Origin: Pseudomonadota bacterium
GTDB lineage: Bacteria; Myxococcota_A; Polyangia; Polyangiales; Polyangiaceae
DNA length: 12,853 bases
Direction of reading: 5' to 3'
Assembly (NCBI GenBank): GCA_023432025.1
Contig: JAEYVE010000163.1
Coordinates: 1-12,853, forward strand
This document shows, piece by piece, positions 1-6,743 of the stretch (positions within the stretch are counted from its first letter, which is position 1; each line of letters opens with the position of its first letter). Under the pieces are notes generated by a model. It saw only the letters and a program-made list of their open reading frames with translations, was not told the DNA's origin and did not search any database. The position numbers and the translations under genes are program-made.

Positions 1-505
1 GCTCCTTGCCCGTGCCCGACTCGCCAGACACCAGAACGGGCACGTTCGTGGGCGCTACCCGGCGCAGCGTGCCCATCAGACGGCGCATTTCCGGTGCCGC
101 GCCGAACAAACCATTGAGCTCGAACGCTTGGTGCGTTTCGACGTCCTTTTTGGCACCGTCCAAAATTCGAATGCGAGACCGCCCGACCACGATCTCGGAA
201 CCAATCGGCACGCGCGCTCGCTCGACCGCCATAGAGCCCACCCACGTGCCATTGCGAGAGCCCAAATCGCGAACGTGGACTCCCTCCGCGCCATTGACGA
301 GCTCGAGGTGAAACCGAGAGATCGTTGGGTCGGACATCACCAGGTGGTTGCTCCGAGCCGTTCCGATCGTCAGCCGCTCCTCCGGGGCCTCCACGCGGCG
401 CCCCTGGTCCGGACCTCCGGTGACCTCCACGGCCAGCGTCGTCACGGTGACGGGCCCGGACAGCTCGAGAGGCTGTGTGGCCGCGGATTCGAGAGGAGAC
501 TTCAT
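1..505 (-). CDS. FHA-domain sigma-54-dependent transcriptional activator, N-terminal part (runs off the left edge)
   Basis: This is an enhancer-binding activator of sigma-54 promoters, a cytoplasmic AAA+ protein whose input is an FHA phosphothreonine-binding domain. Reading the minus strand from ATG 505-503 gives 168 residues before the window ends. Residues about 25-115 are an FHA domain: IGTARSNHLV (47-56), the ligand-loop pattern SRF followed by H (63-66), and DLGSRNGTWVG (80-90). Residues about 130-168 begin the sigma-54 interaction domain: FGAAPEMRRLM, then the Walker A motif GESGTGKE (161-168) exactly at the edge. The rest of the AAA+ domain and any Fis-type HTH lie outside. No strong ribosome binding site precedes the ATG, but the FHA domain begins about 25 residues in, so this start fits. 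The gene is divergent from the arsR operon across 131 bp. Domain architecture is very sure; the target promoters are unknown. Confidence 0.93.
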   Translation of the reverse strand, partial: MKSPLESAATQPLELSGPVTVTTLAVEVTGGPDQGRRVEAPEERLTIGTARSNHLVMSDPTISRFHLELVNGAEGVHVRDLGSRNGTWVGSMAVERARVPIGSEIVVGRSRIRILDGAKKDVETHQAFELNGLFGAAPEMRRLMGTLRRVAPTNVPVLVSGESGTGKE

Positions 506-602
506 GTCTGCCCGGGACTAGCCCCGCCCGTGCCCAGTCTCAAGTCTCGGGGACAGCGTGGGGCGGTCTCCCAGGCGACCGTTTTCGGTTCGACCTGCCC
601 CC

Positions 603-629
603 TTGCTCGACGCCGCGTGGTGCTATATT
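603..629 (+). promoter_or_regulatory. Likely sigma70-type promoter of the arsR operon
   Basis: A TTGCTC box (603-608) and a TATATT box (624-629) are separated by 15 bp, slightly shorter than the ideal 17. The -10 box would place transcription start near 636-637, on or beside the ATG at 637. The message could therefore be leaderless, which agrees with the lack of a Shine-Dalgarno sequence upstream of that ATG. The prediction rests only on box similarity. The same TTGCTC -35 appears before the LuxR gene. Confidence 0.45.
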
Positions 630-649
630 CACCCATATGGGTGAATATA
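624..649 (+). promoter_or_regulatory. Perfect 26-bp palindrome, candidate ArsR operator over the arsR start
   Basis: Positions 624-649 read identically on both strands: the half-site TATATTCACCCAT is followed directly by its reverse complement, with no spacer. The palindrome covers the predicted -10 box, the ATG at 637 and the first base of a second in-frame ATG at 649. ArsR-family dimers typically bind AT-rich inverted repeats at their own promoters, so self-repression is the natural reading (family knowledge plus inference). It is by far the most AT-rich patch in the surrounding few hundred bases. Confidence 0.8.
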
Positions 650-984
650 TGTCCCGCCTGGATCGGGTGTTGGGAGCCGCTGCGGACCCGACGCGCAGGG
701 CCATCTTGGCGCAGCTTTCGCTCGGGGAAGCGCGCGTGACGGACGTGGCCGAGTCCTTTCCCATCTCGCTCAACTCCGTTTCGAAGCACGTGAAGGTGCT
801 CGAGCGCGCTGGGCTCGTTTCGCGTCGCGTTCAGGGGAGAGAGCACGTGCTCTCTCTCGACGCGGCGCCCATGGCCGAAGCAGCGGCGTGGTTCGAGCAA
901 TACCGCTCGTTCTGGGAAGAACGCCTTGCCGCCCTCGACGAGCTCGTTGCGGCCAAGCGGCGCGCCAAGAAGGAAACCAAATGA
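637..984 (+). CDS. ArsR-family winged-helix transcriptional repressor
   Basis: This small dimeric DNA-binding protein of 115 residues (111 if the second in-frame ATG at 649 is used) is the first gene of a three-gene operon. Residues near the start, LGAAADPTRRAILAQL, match the first helices of ArsR/HTH_20 proteins. VTDVAESFPISLNSVSKHVKVLERAGLVSRR is split here as the support helix (VTDVAESF), the recognition helix (SLNSVSKHVKVL) and the start of the wing (AGLVSRRVQGREH). There is no CxC metal-binding motif, so this is probably not a metal sensor; it fits the non-metal subgroup commonly paired with AHSA1-domain genes. The stop codon overlaps the next ATG by 4 bp, implying translational coupling. 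The 26-bp palindrome on its start codon suggests autorepression. The inducing signal cannot be read from the sequence. Confidence 0.93.
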   Translation: MGEYMSRLDRVLGAAADPTRRAILAQLSLGEARVTDVAESFPISLNSVSKHVKVLERAGLVSRRVQGREHVLSLDAAPMAEAAAWFEQYRSFWEERLAALDELVAAKRRAKKETK

Positions 985-1433
985 ACGCGAAAGCAGATGC
1001 GGTCATCGTGGTGCGTCGCACCATTCACGCCACACCCGAGGAGCTGTACGACGCGTGGCTCGATCCGGAGAGTCTCTCGGTCTGGATGCGTCCGATGGGC
1101 ATTCCCAGCTCGACGGCGCGCGTCGATGCTCGTGTCGGAGGTACGTTCGAGGTGGTGATGCACGGTCGCGGCGGCGACCTTCGTCACTTCGGTGTGTATC
1201 GCGCGCTCGAACGACCGAAGCGGCTCGTGTTCACGTGGACCTCCGACGCGACGGAAGGCGTGGAGACGCAAGTCACCGTGGATTTGGTTCCAGAGGGAAG
1301 TGCGACCGTCGTCGTGGTGACGCACGAACGGCTGCCGAGCGAGGTCTCCGCGGCATCGCACACGGAGGGTTGGACCGACGCCCTCCGGCTTTTGGAAACG
1401 AGCTCGTCGCCAACGAAGAAAGAGAGGGGTTGA
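981..1433 (+). CDS. SRPBCC / AHSA1-domain protein
   Basis: The 150-residue protein has the AHSA1 (Activator of Hsp90 ATPase homologue 1-like) START-type fold, a cytoplasmic helix-grip domain with a ligand-binding cavity. Typical signs are VVRRTIHATPEELYDAWLDP near the N-terminus, the Trp-rich SLSVWMRP, the ARVGGTFEV strand turn, and a C-terminal helix with HTEGWTDALRLLE, which is strongly conserved in this family. ATG 981 is preferred over the longer reading frame because an AGGA ribosome binding site (971-974) sits 6 nt upstream and the ATG overlaps the arsR stop as ATGA. ArsR-AHSA1 pairs are common in bacteria, and the physiological ligand is usually unknown. The next gene starts 3 bp after its stop, so all three are almost certainly co-transcribed. 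Confidence 0.92.
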   Translation: MNAKADAVIVVRRTIHATPEELYDAWLDPESLSVWMRPMGIPSSTARVDARVGGTFEVVMHGRGGDLRHFGVYRALERPKRLVFTWTSDATEGVETQVTVDLVPEGSATVVVVTHERLPSEVSAASHTEGWTDALRLLETSSSPTKKERG

Positions 1434-1436
1434 GTC

Positions 1437-2231
1437 ATGCTGCACGAAAACAGGGTCCTCGTGGTGTACGGCGGAGGCGGCGCGATTGGAGGCGCCACGG
1501 CGCGAGCGTTCGCGCGGGAGGGAGCGCGCGTGTTCTTGGCGGGTCACCGCGCCGAGTCATTGAAGCGCACCCAGGACGCGATCGTGCGCGCTGGGGGCCG
1601 CGCCGAAGTGGACGTCGTGGACGCGCTCGACGAACGAGCCGTCAACGCCCACGCGGACAGCGTCGTAAAACGTGCGGGTCGCATCGATGTGGCGCTCAAC
1701 GCCGTCGGCTTGATGCACGTGCAAGGCACGCTCTTTCGAGAGCTGTCGTCGGAAGACTATCTGCATCCCATCCAGAGCTACACCAAGACGAACTTCATCA
1801 CGGCGCACGCCGTGGCGCGCACCATGGTGAAGCAGCGGTCGGGCGTCATCCTCACGCTGTCGACGCCAGGATCTCGCCTCGCGTTCGCAGGGCACCTCGG
1901 TTACTGCGTGACGTGCGCGGCCATCGAAGCGTTCTCACGTACGTTGGCCGCAGAGCTCGGCCCGAGCGGCGTACGCGTCGTGTGCGTGCGTCCGGACGCC
2001 ATTCCCGAAGCCCTCGCCACCTCCCACTCCCGGCAGGTGTTCGAGCCTGTAGCGAAGCGTGCTGGCGTGACCGTCGAAGAAATACTGGGGCAAGCCGTGG
2101 GCCGCACGCTGCTCGGTCGCTTGCCCACCCTCGACGAAGTAGCGAACTGCGCCACGTTCGTGGCCTCCGAGCGGGCCTCGGCCATGACCGGCGCGGTGGT
2201 CAACGTCACCTGTGGCTCGGTCGTCGACTGA
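1437..2231 (+). CDS. Short-chain dehydrogenase/reductase-like protein with an atypical active site
   Basis: A 264-residue Rossmann-fold protein of the SDR superfamily, predicted to bind NAD(P)H in the cytoplasm. The dinucleotide loop reads YGGGGAIGGATA (residues 11-22), and the strand-4 motif NNAG is NAVG (88-91). The expected catalytic Ser is S142 and the Tyr is Y156. The Lys of the YxxxK motif is replaced by Cys (YCVTC, 156-160). The C-terminal part is ordinary for the family: FSRTLAAELGPSGVRVVCVRP, then MTGAVVNVTCGSVVD in place of the usual cofactor-loop ending. ATG 1437 follows a GAGAGGGG ribosome binding site by about 8 nt and lies 3 bp after the AHSA1 stop. With the Lys missing, classical ketoreductase chemistry is doubtful; it may use an altered mechanism or bind ligand only. 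Its substrate is unknown. Confidence 0.9.
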   Translation: MLHENRVLVVYGGGGAIGGATARAFAREGARVFLAGHRAESLKRTQDAIVRAGGRAEVDVVDALDERAVNAHADSVVKRAGRIDVALNAVGLMHVQGTLFRELSSEDYLHPIQSYTKTNFITAHAVARTMVKQRSGVILTLSTPGSRLAFAGHLGYCVTCAAIEAFSRTLAAELGPSGVRVVCVRPDAIPEALATSHSRQVFEPVAKRAGVTVEEILGQAVGRTLLGRLPTLDEVANCATFVASERASAMTGAVVNVTCGSVVD

Positions 2232-2607
2232 AGCGGCGACGCGGCGCTCGAGAGCGCTCGCTCACGTGTCGAACGGTGCTTCAGCGTGGCTGAGCTTTGC
2301 CGAGATGCTGCGAACGACGCAGGCACAGGGCCCAAGTGAATCTCCCGGTTCACTCCGGTTACGTAGACGTCTCGCAGCGGTGTGGCCGAGTAGCAGCCCG
2401 GTAGACTACGGATGTCTCCGCGACATGCTCAGAGCCCCTTTTACGGCCCCGGGTGGCGGGCCGAAACGCCTCTCGCCGCGGGTTGCCTGCGCGGCTAAGG
2501 TGCGTGTCGCTTCAGCTTGAATCGGTCTTCAGCTTGAATCGGTATTGGGAAGTCCAAACATCCTTGTTGTCCGCCGGTGGGGGTTGAGGCGTGGCGATGG
2601 ACTGGTG
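2232..2607. other. Gene-free interval between the SDR gene and the sensor kinase
   Basis: About 375 bp with no supported gene. The plus-strand frame open from 2212 to 2520 starts inside the SDR gene and has no recognisable protein features. The interval holds an AGTGAA/TTCACT inverted repeat (2335-2354), a GC-rich hairpin with arms CGGCCC/GGGCCG (2444-2463, no T-tract) and a tandem 17-bp repeat (2510-2543). Promoter and control sites of the kinase gene probably lie here, but I could not fix a convincing -35/-10 pair. Confidence 0.6.
2510..2543 (+). repeat. Two tandem copies of a 17-bp repeat
   Basis: CTTCAGCTTGAATCGGT occurs twice head-to-tail and identically, at 2510-2526 and 2527-2543. The pair ends one base before a possible TTG start (2545) and 64 bp before the preferred ATG (2608) of the sensor kinase. 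It could be a two-site direct-repeat operator, as response regulators often bind, or simply a recent duplication. Confidence 0.85.
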
Positions 2608-4662
2608 ATGATGCACGGTTGGTTCGAAGGACCCCGGGCGCCTGGCGGCTCTGGTGCGTCGGTGGAGCCGAAGGAAACAGAGCACTTGAACTCGTATCTC
2701 TTGCTTTCGAAGGGACGTTCGCTCCGTCCTGCTCCGCCAGAAGGGAGGCGCCGGAAGGTCCTGGTGAGGTGCTGCATCCTCGCCGCGCTGGTGTTTGCGT
2801 ACGCCGGCTCTCTGGGCACGTTGCATGGCCTCATCGGAAATCCGGTCTTCCTGCTCGGGCTGTGCGTTTGCCTGGTGGCAGCGGCGTGGTTGGGCTTCGC
2901 CGGCGCGCTGGTCACGATGTTCTGCGTCGCTCTCGTGGATCGTGGGCTGGCGCTTCGGCTCGGAGGCACCGCCGAGACGGGGCTGGCCGCGGGCATCATT
3001 GCGTTCTTGGTCAAGCTCGTCCTCGCGGGCGGGCTCGGATTGGTGCTGGACGCGCGCCGGCGCGCGCTCGCGCTGAACACCGAGCTCTGCCGCGAGGTAG
3101 AAGCCCGGAAGCGCAGCGAATCCATGCAGCGCGCGCTCGTCGAGAGCCTGGGCGAGGGGGTCGGGCTCTTCGACGCGCAAGACCGGGTGGTGTTCGCGAA
3201 CCAAGCGCTCGCCGAGACGCTGGGGGCGACGCGTGAGCAGCTCGCGAGCCAAACCTTCGGTGAACTTTTGACGGAAGAGAGCCGCCGGGCGCTCGCCGAT
3301 GCGCTACCGAACGTCGGAGAGCGACGCTCCTACGAAGTCGTCCTCGCACACAACGCAAACGCGCTGCTCTTGGTCACCGAAACGCGCCTCGAGCAAGACG
3401 GCAAGTACGAAGAGTTGACGCTACGGGTCGTGCGCGATTTCACCGAGCGCGTCGTGACGGAGCGTCGACAGCGGGATCTGGAGCGAGAGCTGCAGCGCAG
3501 CCAAGCACTGCAGAGCCTGGCGGTCATGGCGGGCGGGGTTGCTCACGACTTCAACAACCTGCTCTGTGGCGTGGTCGGAAACGCGGAAATTGCGCTGCGC
3601 AAGGTCCCGGGAGATGCGCCGCCCCTCGTGCCGCGCTGCCTCACGGAAATCCTCACGTTCGCCAACGAAGCAGCCGAGCTCAGCAAGCAGATGCTGGCGT
3701 ACGCAGGGCGACGAAGCCTCGCCATTGAGCCTTTGGAAATCAACGAGGAGCTCTCGGCGGCGCTGCGTCTCCTGCACGCCACCATCGAGTCGCGGGCTCG
3801 CTTGGTCCTGGAGCTCGGCGAGGGGCTGCCCCCAGCGGGCGCGGATCGTTTTCAGCTGCGCCAAGTGGTGACCAACCTGGTTTTGAACGCGCTGGACGCG
3901 ATGGAAGGAAGGCGGGGCACGCTGACGCTGCGCACCGAGTCGGTGCGGCTCGACGCGGCGAGCAGCGAGCCGTTCCGCGTGGGCGCCGGCACCTACGTGA
4001 AGGTGACGGTGAGCGACACCGGGGCGGGCATTCTGCCCGAGGTAGGCGAGCACCTGTTCGAGCCGTTCTTTTCTACGAAGGGGGCAGGGCGCGGGATGGG
4101 GCTGGCTGCTGCCCTGGGCATCGTGCGAGCGCACCGGGGCTGGCTCGGCGTCGAGGGGACGTCGATCGAGGGCACCAGCTTCGCGCTTCTGTTGCCCGTG
4201 GCGCAGGAGCCCGTGCGACGGCAGACGAGCTCCATCCCGGCGTCGAACGGGGCGCCCGCGGCTCGCAACATTCTGCTCATCGACGACGAGCCCGCGGTGC
4301 GCCTGGTGACGGGCAGAATGCTGGGGGAGCTCGGTCATCGGGTCGTCACCGCCGAGAGCGGCCGGCGTGGGCTCGAGCTCCTCCAGCAGCGCTCGGACGC
4401 CATCGACCTCGTCGTTCTCGATCTGACGATGCCCGAGCAATCCGGCGAGCAAACGCTCGAGAAGCTTCGTTCGGTCCACGCCAACCTCCCGGTCGTGATC
4501 ACCAGCGGCTTTCATGCCGAAGACGCGTCCCAGCTGCTGCAGCTGCCCAACGTCGTCGGCTTTTTGGACAAGCCTCACACCATGACGAGTTTGGAAATGC
4601 TGCTCGCCTCGGTTGCTCAACTTACGCCAGACGCCAGAAACAGACGCTCGGCGAGCTCGTGA
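2608..4662 (+). CDS. Membrane-bound hybrid sensor histidine kinase (PAS, HisKA, HATPase, receiver)
   Basis: A 684-residue hybrid kinase that should autophosphorylate and pass phosphate to its own receiver. Residue numbers are from ATG 2608. Basic residues precede a hydrophobic block with about four membrane segments (roughly 53-76, 80-97, 99-112, 126-147). A PAS-like domain follows (about 175-290, ESLGEGVGLFDAQDRVVFAN). The H-box GGVAHDFNNLL has phospho-acceptor His313. The HATPase domain shows the N-box (VTNLVLNALDAMEG), the G1 box DTGAGI from Asp470, the F-box LFEPFFSTK and the G2 box GRGMGLA. The C-terminal receiver begins NILLIDDEP, with acceptor Asp605 (VVLDLTMP) and Lys655 (LDKPH). No output domain follows, so phosphate may go to a separate phosphotransfer protein or regulator. 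An in-frame TTG at 2545 would add 21 residues; neither start has a good ribosome binding site. The last 46 bp overlap the convergent glycohydrolase gene. Confidence 0.93.
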   Translation: MMHGWFEGPRAPGGSGASVEPKETEHLNSYLLLSKGRSLRPAPPEGRRRKVLVRCCILAALVFAYAGSLGTLHGLIGNPVFLLGLCVCLVAAAWLGFAGALVTMFCVALVDRGLALRLGGTAETGLAAGIIAFLVKLVLAGGLGLVLDARRRALALNTELCREVEARKRSESMQRALVESLGEGVGLFDAQDRVVFANQALAETLGATREQLASQTFGELLTEESRRALADALPNVGERRSYEVVLAHNANALLLVTETRLEQDGKYEELTLRVVRDFTERVVTERRQRDLERELQRSQALQSLAVMAGGVAHDFNNLLCGVVGNAEIALRKVPGDAPPLVPRCLTEILTFANEAAELSKQMLAYAGRRSLAIEPLEINEELSAALRLLHATIESRARLVLELGEGLPPAGADRFQLRQVVTNLVLNALDAMEGRRGTLTLRTESVRLDAASSEPFRVGAGTYVKVTVSDTGAGILPEVGEHLFEPFFSTKGAGRGMGLAAALGIVRAHRGWLGVEGTSIEGTSFALLLPVAQEPVRRQTSSIPASNGAPAARNILLIDDEPAVRLVTGRMLGELGHRVVTAESGRRGLELLQQRSDAIDLVVLDLTMPEQSGEQTLEKLRSVHANLPVVITSGFHAEDASQLLQLPNVVGFLDKPHTMTSLEMLLASVAQLTPDARNRRSASS

Positions 4663-5576
4663 ATCCTCTCTCGCCAGTGGAGTTGGTTCAGCCAAGCTTC
4701 GGGGAGCCCCTCCTCACCGTAGTACGCGCCGGCGAGCTGCCCGTAGATGGCGGCGGTCGTGTCAGCGTCGTCACCGAGGTTGGCTGCCAGGAGGCAGCCG
4801 GAGCGAAAGTCGGTGCTTTGGTGGAAAGCCCAGAGCGCTGCCTCGAGGCTGGCGACGACGTACCCCGTTCCTCGAATGTCGGGCGGGCCCTTCGTTTTGA
4901 AGGAGCCGCGGGCGATGGCTTCTATCTCCGTGCAGAGGGGATGTTCCGCCCAGGTGTTGCGTGCGGGAGCGTGCATGCTGCCCAAGAGCGTTTCCTTGGA
5001 CGCGCCGGCGATCGCCGAGACGAGTAGGCCGGCAAAGTAGCGACACGCATCCACGGCTGCTCGTGCGCCATGGGTCGTGCGCGAGCTCTCCTCTGCGTTC
5101 CGAAGGGCGTGGTGAGGCTCCCTCCACCAGCGAATGGCTACAGGAGCGAGGCGCATCAGGCTCCCGTTGCCCGCGGTGTTCGGCGCCGTCGAACCAGCAA
5201 AGGGCTCGCCGGTTTGCTCGTAGTGGTGAAGCGCCGCAGTGACGGTGTTTCCGATGTCGAAGCATCGACCCGTGCTCGAGAGGTGGCCGGTGCGCCACCA
5301 GCGCTGGTACCGAGCCATCTGGTCGCTGGCGTCGAACGAGCCGCATTCATCCAGGCTCGTCGCCAGGCAGAGGGCCATCGAGGTGTCGTCCGTCCAATAG
5401 CCGGGCGGGAGGGCAAACGGGCCACCGCCGAGCATGTCTTCGAGAGGCGTGAACGAACCGGGGCTCTTGAATTCGAGAGTCGTGCCGACGGCGTCGCCCA
5501 GGGCGAGACCCAAGAGCGAGGCCACCGCACGGGATTGAGGGGAGGAGACACCAGCGCGCCAGACTTTCGACCGCAT
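4617..5576 (-). CDS. ADP-ribosylglycohydrolase (DraG/ARH family)
   Basis: A 319-residue cytoplasmic enzyme expected to hydrolyse the bond between ADP-ribose and a modified protein, nucleic acid or small molecule, using two divalent metal ions. The family motifs are all visible: LGLALGDAVGTTLEF at the N-terminus (Asp28), the metal-binding WTDDTSMAL (Thr62-Asp63-Asp64-Thr65), NGSLMRLAPVAI in the middle, and the second metal site GDDADTTAA (268-276) followed by GQLAGAYYG. Length is close to the family norm. ATG 5576 places the first motif about 20 residues in; a GTG two codons upstream is a possible alternative. The frame stays open far upstream, but that part is antisense to the LuxR gene and was not included. 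No ADP-ribosyltransferase is visible in the window, so the substrate is unknown. It is divergent from the LuxR gene across 114 bp and overlaps the kinase 3' end. Confidence 0.94.
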   Translation of the reverse strand: MRSKVWRAGVSSPQSRAVASLLGLALGDAVGTTLEFKSPGSFTPLEDMLGGGPFALPPGYWTDDTSMALCLATSLDECGSFDASDQMARYQRWWRTGHLSSTGRCFDIGNTVTAALHHYEQTGEPFAGSTAPNTAGNGSLMRLAPVAIRWWREPHHALRNAEESSRTTHGARAAVDACRYFAGLLVSAIAGASKETLLGSMHAPARNTWAEHPLCTEIEAIARGSFKTKGPPDIRGTGYVVASLEAALWAFHQSTDFRSGCLLAANLGDDADTTAAIYGQLAGAYYGEEGLPEAWLNQLHWRERIHELAERLFLASGVS

Positions 5577-5632
5577 GAGCACGCAGCCTACAGCGACAGC
5601 GCAGAACGCCCTAGCGCTTGGCACGACCCCGA

Positions 5633-5661
5633 TTGCTCCATCGATGTTCGCGCAGCATAAT
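5633..5661 (+). promoter_or_regulatory. Likely sigma70-type promoter of the LuxR-family gene
   Basis: TTGCTC (5633-5638) and CATAAT (5656-5661) are 17 bp apart, the ideal spacing, and lie in the divergent intergenic region. Transcription would start near 5668, leaving a leader of about 22 nt. The short inverted repeat CGCAG/CTGCG (5651-5655 and 5663-5667) flanks the -10 box and could be a regulator site. Box similarity is the only evidence. Confidence 0.5.
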
Positions 5662-5690
5662 TCTGCGGCATTTTTGCTGGTAAAGTCGCG

Positions 5691-6707
5691 ATGGTGAACT
5701 CGGCTCGGTTCCTTGACTGCCTCGCGGCGGCTTACCGCTTGGATCTGGACGACGCCGAGTACGTTCGGAACATCGCGGACGAGGCAGCGCCGCTGCTGGA
5801 TCGCGGGCTCGGCGTCTTGGCGTACACCTACGAGGCAGAAGAGCGCGATAACCCCGCCATCGATCACTTTGCCACGTCGGAGCGCTTCGACGCGAGCTGG
5901 CTGCCACGATTCTACGCCGAGGTGGAGGCCGCTGGACACCCGACGGCGCCGCAGCCGACGGGCTTTCATGCGTGGAGGCACATGACCTGCGGGCAAGCCA
6001 GCGCGGTGGAAGGCATGCGCCCGTTCTTGCCCCTCTTCACTCACATCGGAGGTGCGCGCGACACCTTCGCCGTCAATGCCCTGGATGCGAGCGGACGCGG
6101 CTTGTGGATTGGGGCACCAATGCGAACGACGCGGAAGGTGTCCCCGGAACAAGTCCTGCTCTTCACGAGGTTCGCCGCGCACCTCACCTCTGCTGTGCGC
6201 CTGCGACAGAACGCTGGGCGATTGAAACCAAGAGCTGCGGCGGTTCTTTCTCCGAGCGGGGAGCTGCTCCACGCAGAGGCCTCGCCAGGCGTCGTAGAAG
6301 CGCGGGAAGAGCTAAGAAATGCCGCTCTCGCCTTCGATGAAGCGCGCACCAAGAAGGTCAACGCAGAAGTTGCTACGAGGCGTTGGCGACCGCTCGTCGA
6401 ATCTCGCTGGACGCTCATCGACGAGTTCGAATCGGACGGCAAACGTCTCGTCGTCGCCATCGAGAACGGGCCACCCACGCGTCCGCCGCGCAAGGATCTC
6501 AGCCTGCGCGAGCACCAGGTCATGACGCAAGCGCACCTGGGACACGACAACAAAGTCATCGCCTACGAGCTCGGGCTCACGCACTCGACGGTACGCGTGC
6601 TCCTGCATCGAGCGGCCACCAAGCTCGGGGCCTCGTCGCGACAGGAAGCCATCGACCGCTTTGATGCGCTCGTGTGCCAGGTCGAGAGCGAGAAAGCCCA
6701 GGACTGA
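5691..6707 (+). CDS. LuxR-type helix-turn-helix transcriptional regulator
   Basis: A 338-residue predicted transcription factor. The C-terminal residues about 268-325 are a LuxR/GerE HTH: LSLREHQVMTQAHLGHDNKV opens the four-helix domain, and ELGLTHSTVRVLLHRAATKL gives the recognition helix with the usual TVR pattern and basic residues. The first 260 residues have no recognised sensor family. There is no receiver (no DD...D...K pattern), no autoinducer-binding Trp/Tyr signature that I can identify, and no membrane segment; a GAF-like fold is possible but unproven. ATG 5691 follows a weak ribosome binding site and a good promoter. It is divergent from the ADP-ribosylglycohydrolase, so it may control that gene, or the lipoprotein gene 69 bp downstream whose leader contains two perfect palindromes. 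Both links are inference. Confidence 0.87.
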   Translation: MVNSARFLDCLAAAYRLDLDDAEYVRNIADEAAPLLDRGLGVLAYTYEAEERDNPAIDHFATSERFDASWLPRFYAEVEAAGHPTAPQPTGFHAWRHMTCGQASAVEGMRPFLPLFTHIGGARDTFAVNALDASGRGLWIGAPMRTTRKVSPEQVLLFTRFAAHLTSAVRLRQNAGRLKPRAAAVLSPSGELLHAEASPGVVEAREELRNAALAFDEARTKKVNAEVATRRWRPLVESRWTLIDEFESDGKRLVVAIENGPPTRPPRKDLSLREHQVMTQAHLGHDNKVIAYELGLTHSTVRVLLHRAATKLGASSRQEAIDRFDALVCQVESEKAQD

Positions 6708-6716
6708 ACCCCCCGG

Positions 6717-6728
6717 GTTTACGTAAAC
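6717..6728 (+). promoter_or_regulatory. Perfect 12-bp palindrome GTTTACGTAAAC upstream of the lipoprotein gene
   Basis: GTTTACGTAAAC is fully self-complementary and unusually AT-rich for this DNA. It lies 9 bp after the LuxR stop and 48 bp before the lipoprotein ATG. It could be an operator for the adjacent LuxR-type regulator or for another dimeric regulator. No -35/-10 pair was convincing around it. Confidence 0.5.
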
Positions 6729-6743
6729 TCCACCACACTGGCA

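Noticed and set aside
926..2293. A 455-codon plus-strand open frame across the arsR, AHSA1 and SDR genes
   Set aside because: It overlaps three well-supported genes in another frame, is extremely rich in Arg and Gly, and has no motif. It is a shadow caused by high GC.
2212..2520. A 102-codon plus-strand frame between the SDR and kinase genes
   Set aside because: It starts inside the SDR gene, has no ribosome binding site or motif, and covers hairpins and half of the tandem repeat.
2545..2607. TTG at 2545 as the kinase start
   Set aside because: It has no ribosome binding site and adds 21 Arg/Gly-rich residues before the membrane block. ATG 2608 is preferred, though the choice remains uncertain.
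3421..4695. A 424-codon minus-strand open frame antisense to the kinase
   Set aside because: It covers the HisKA, ATPase and receiver regions of an unmistakable kinase and has low-complexity His/Arg/Gln composition with no domain.
5577..6272. Upstream extension of the ADP-ribosylglycohydrolase frame
   Set aside because: It would run antisense through the LuxR-type gene and its promoter. Family motifs begin about 20 residues after ATG 5576, so the extension is not needed.
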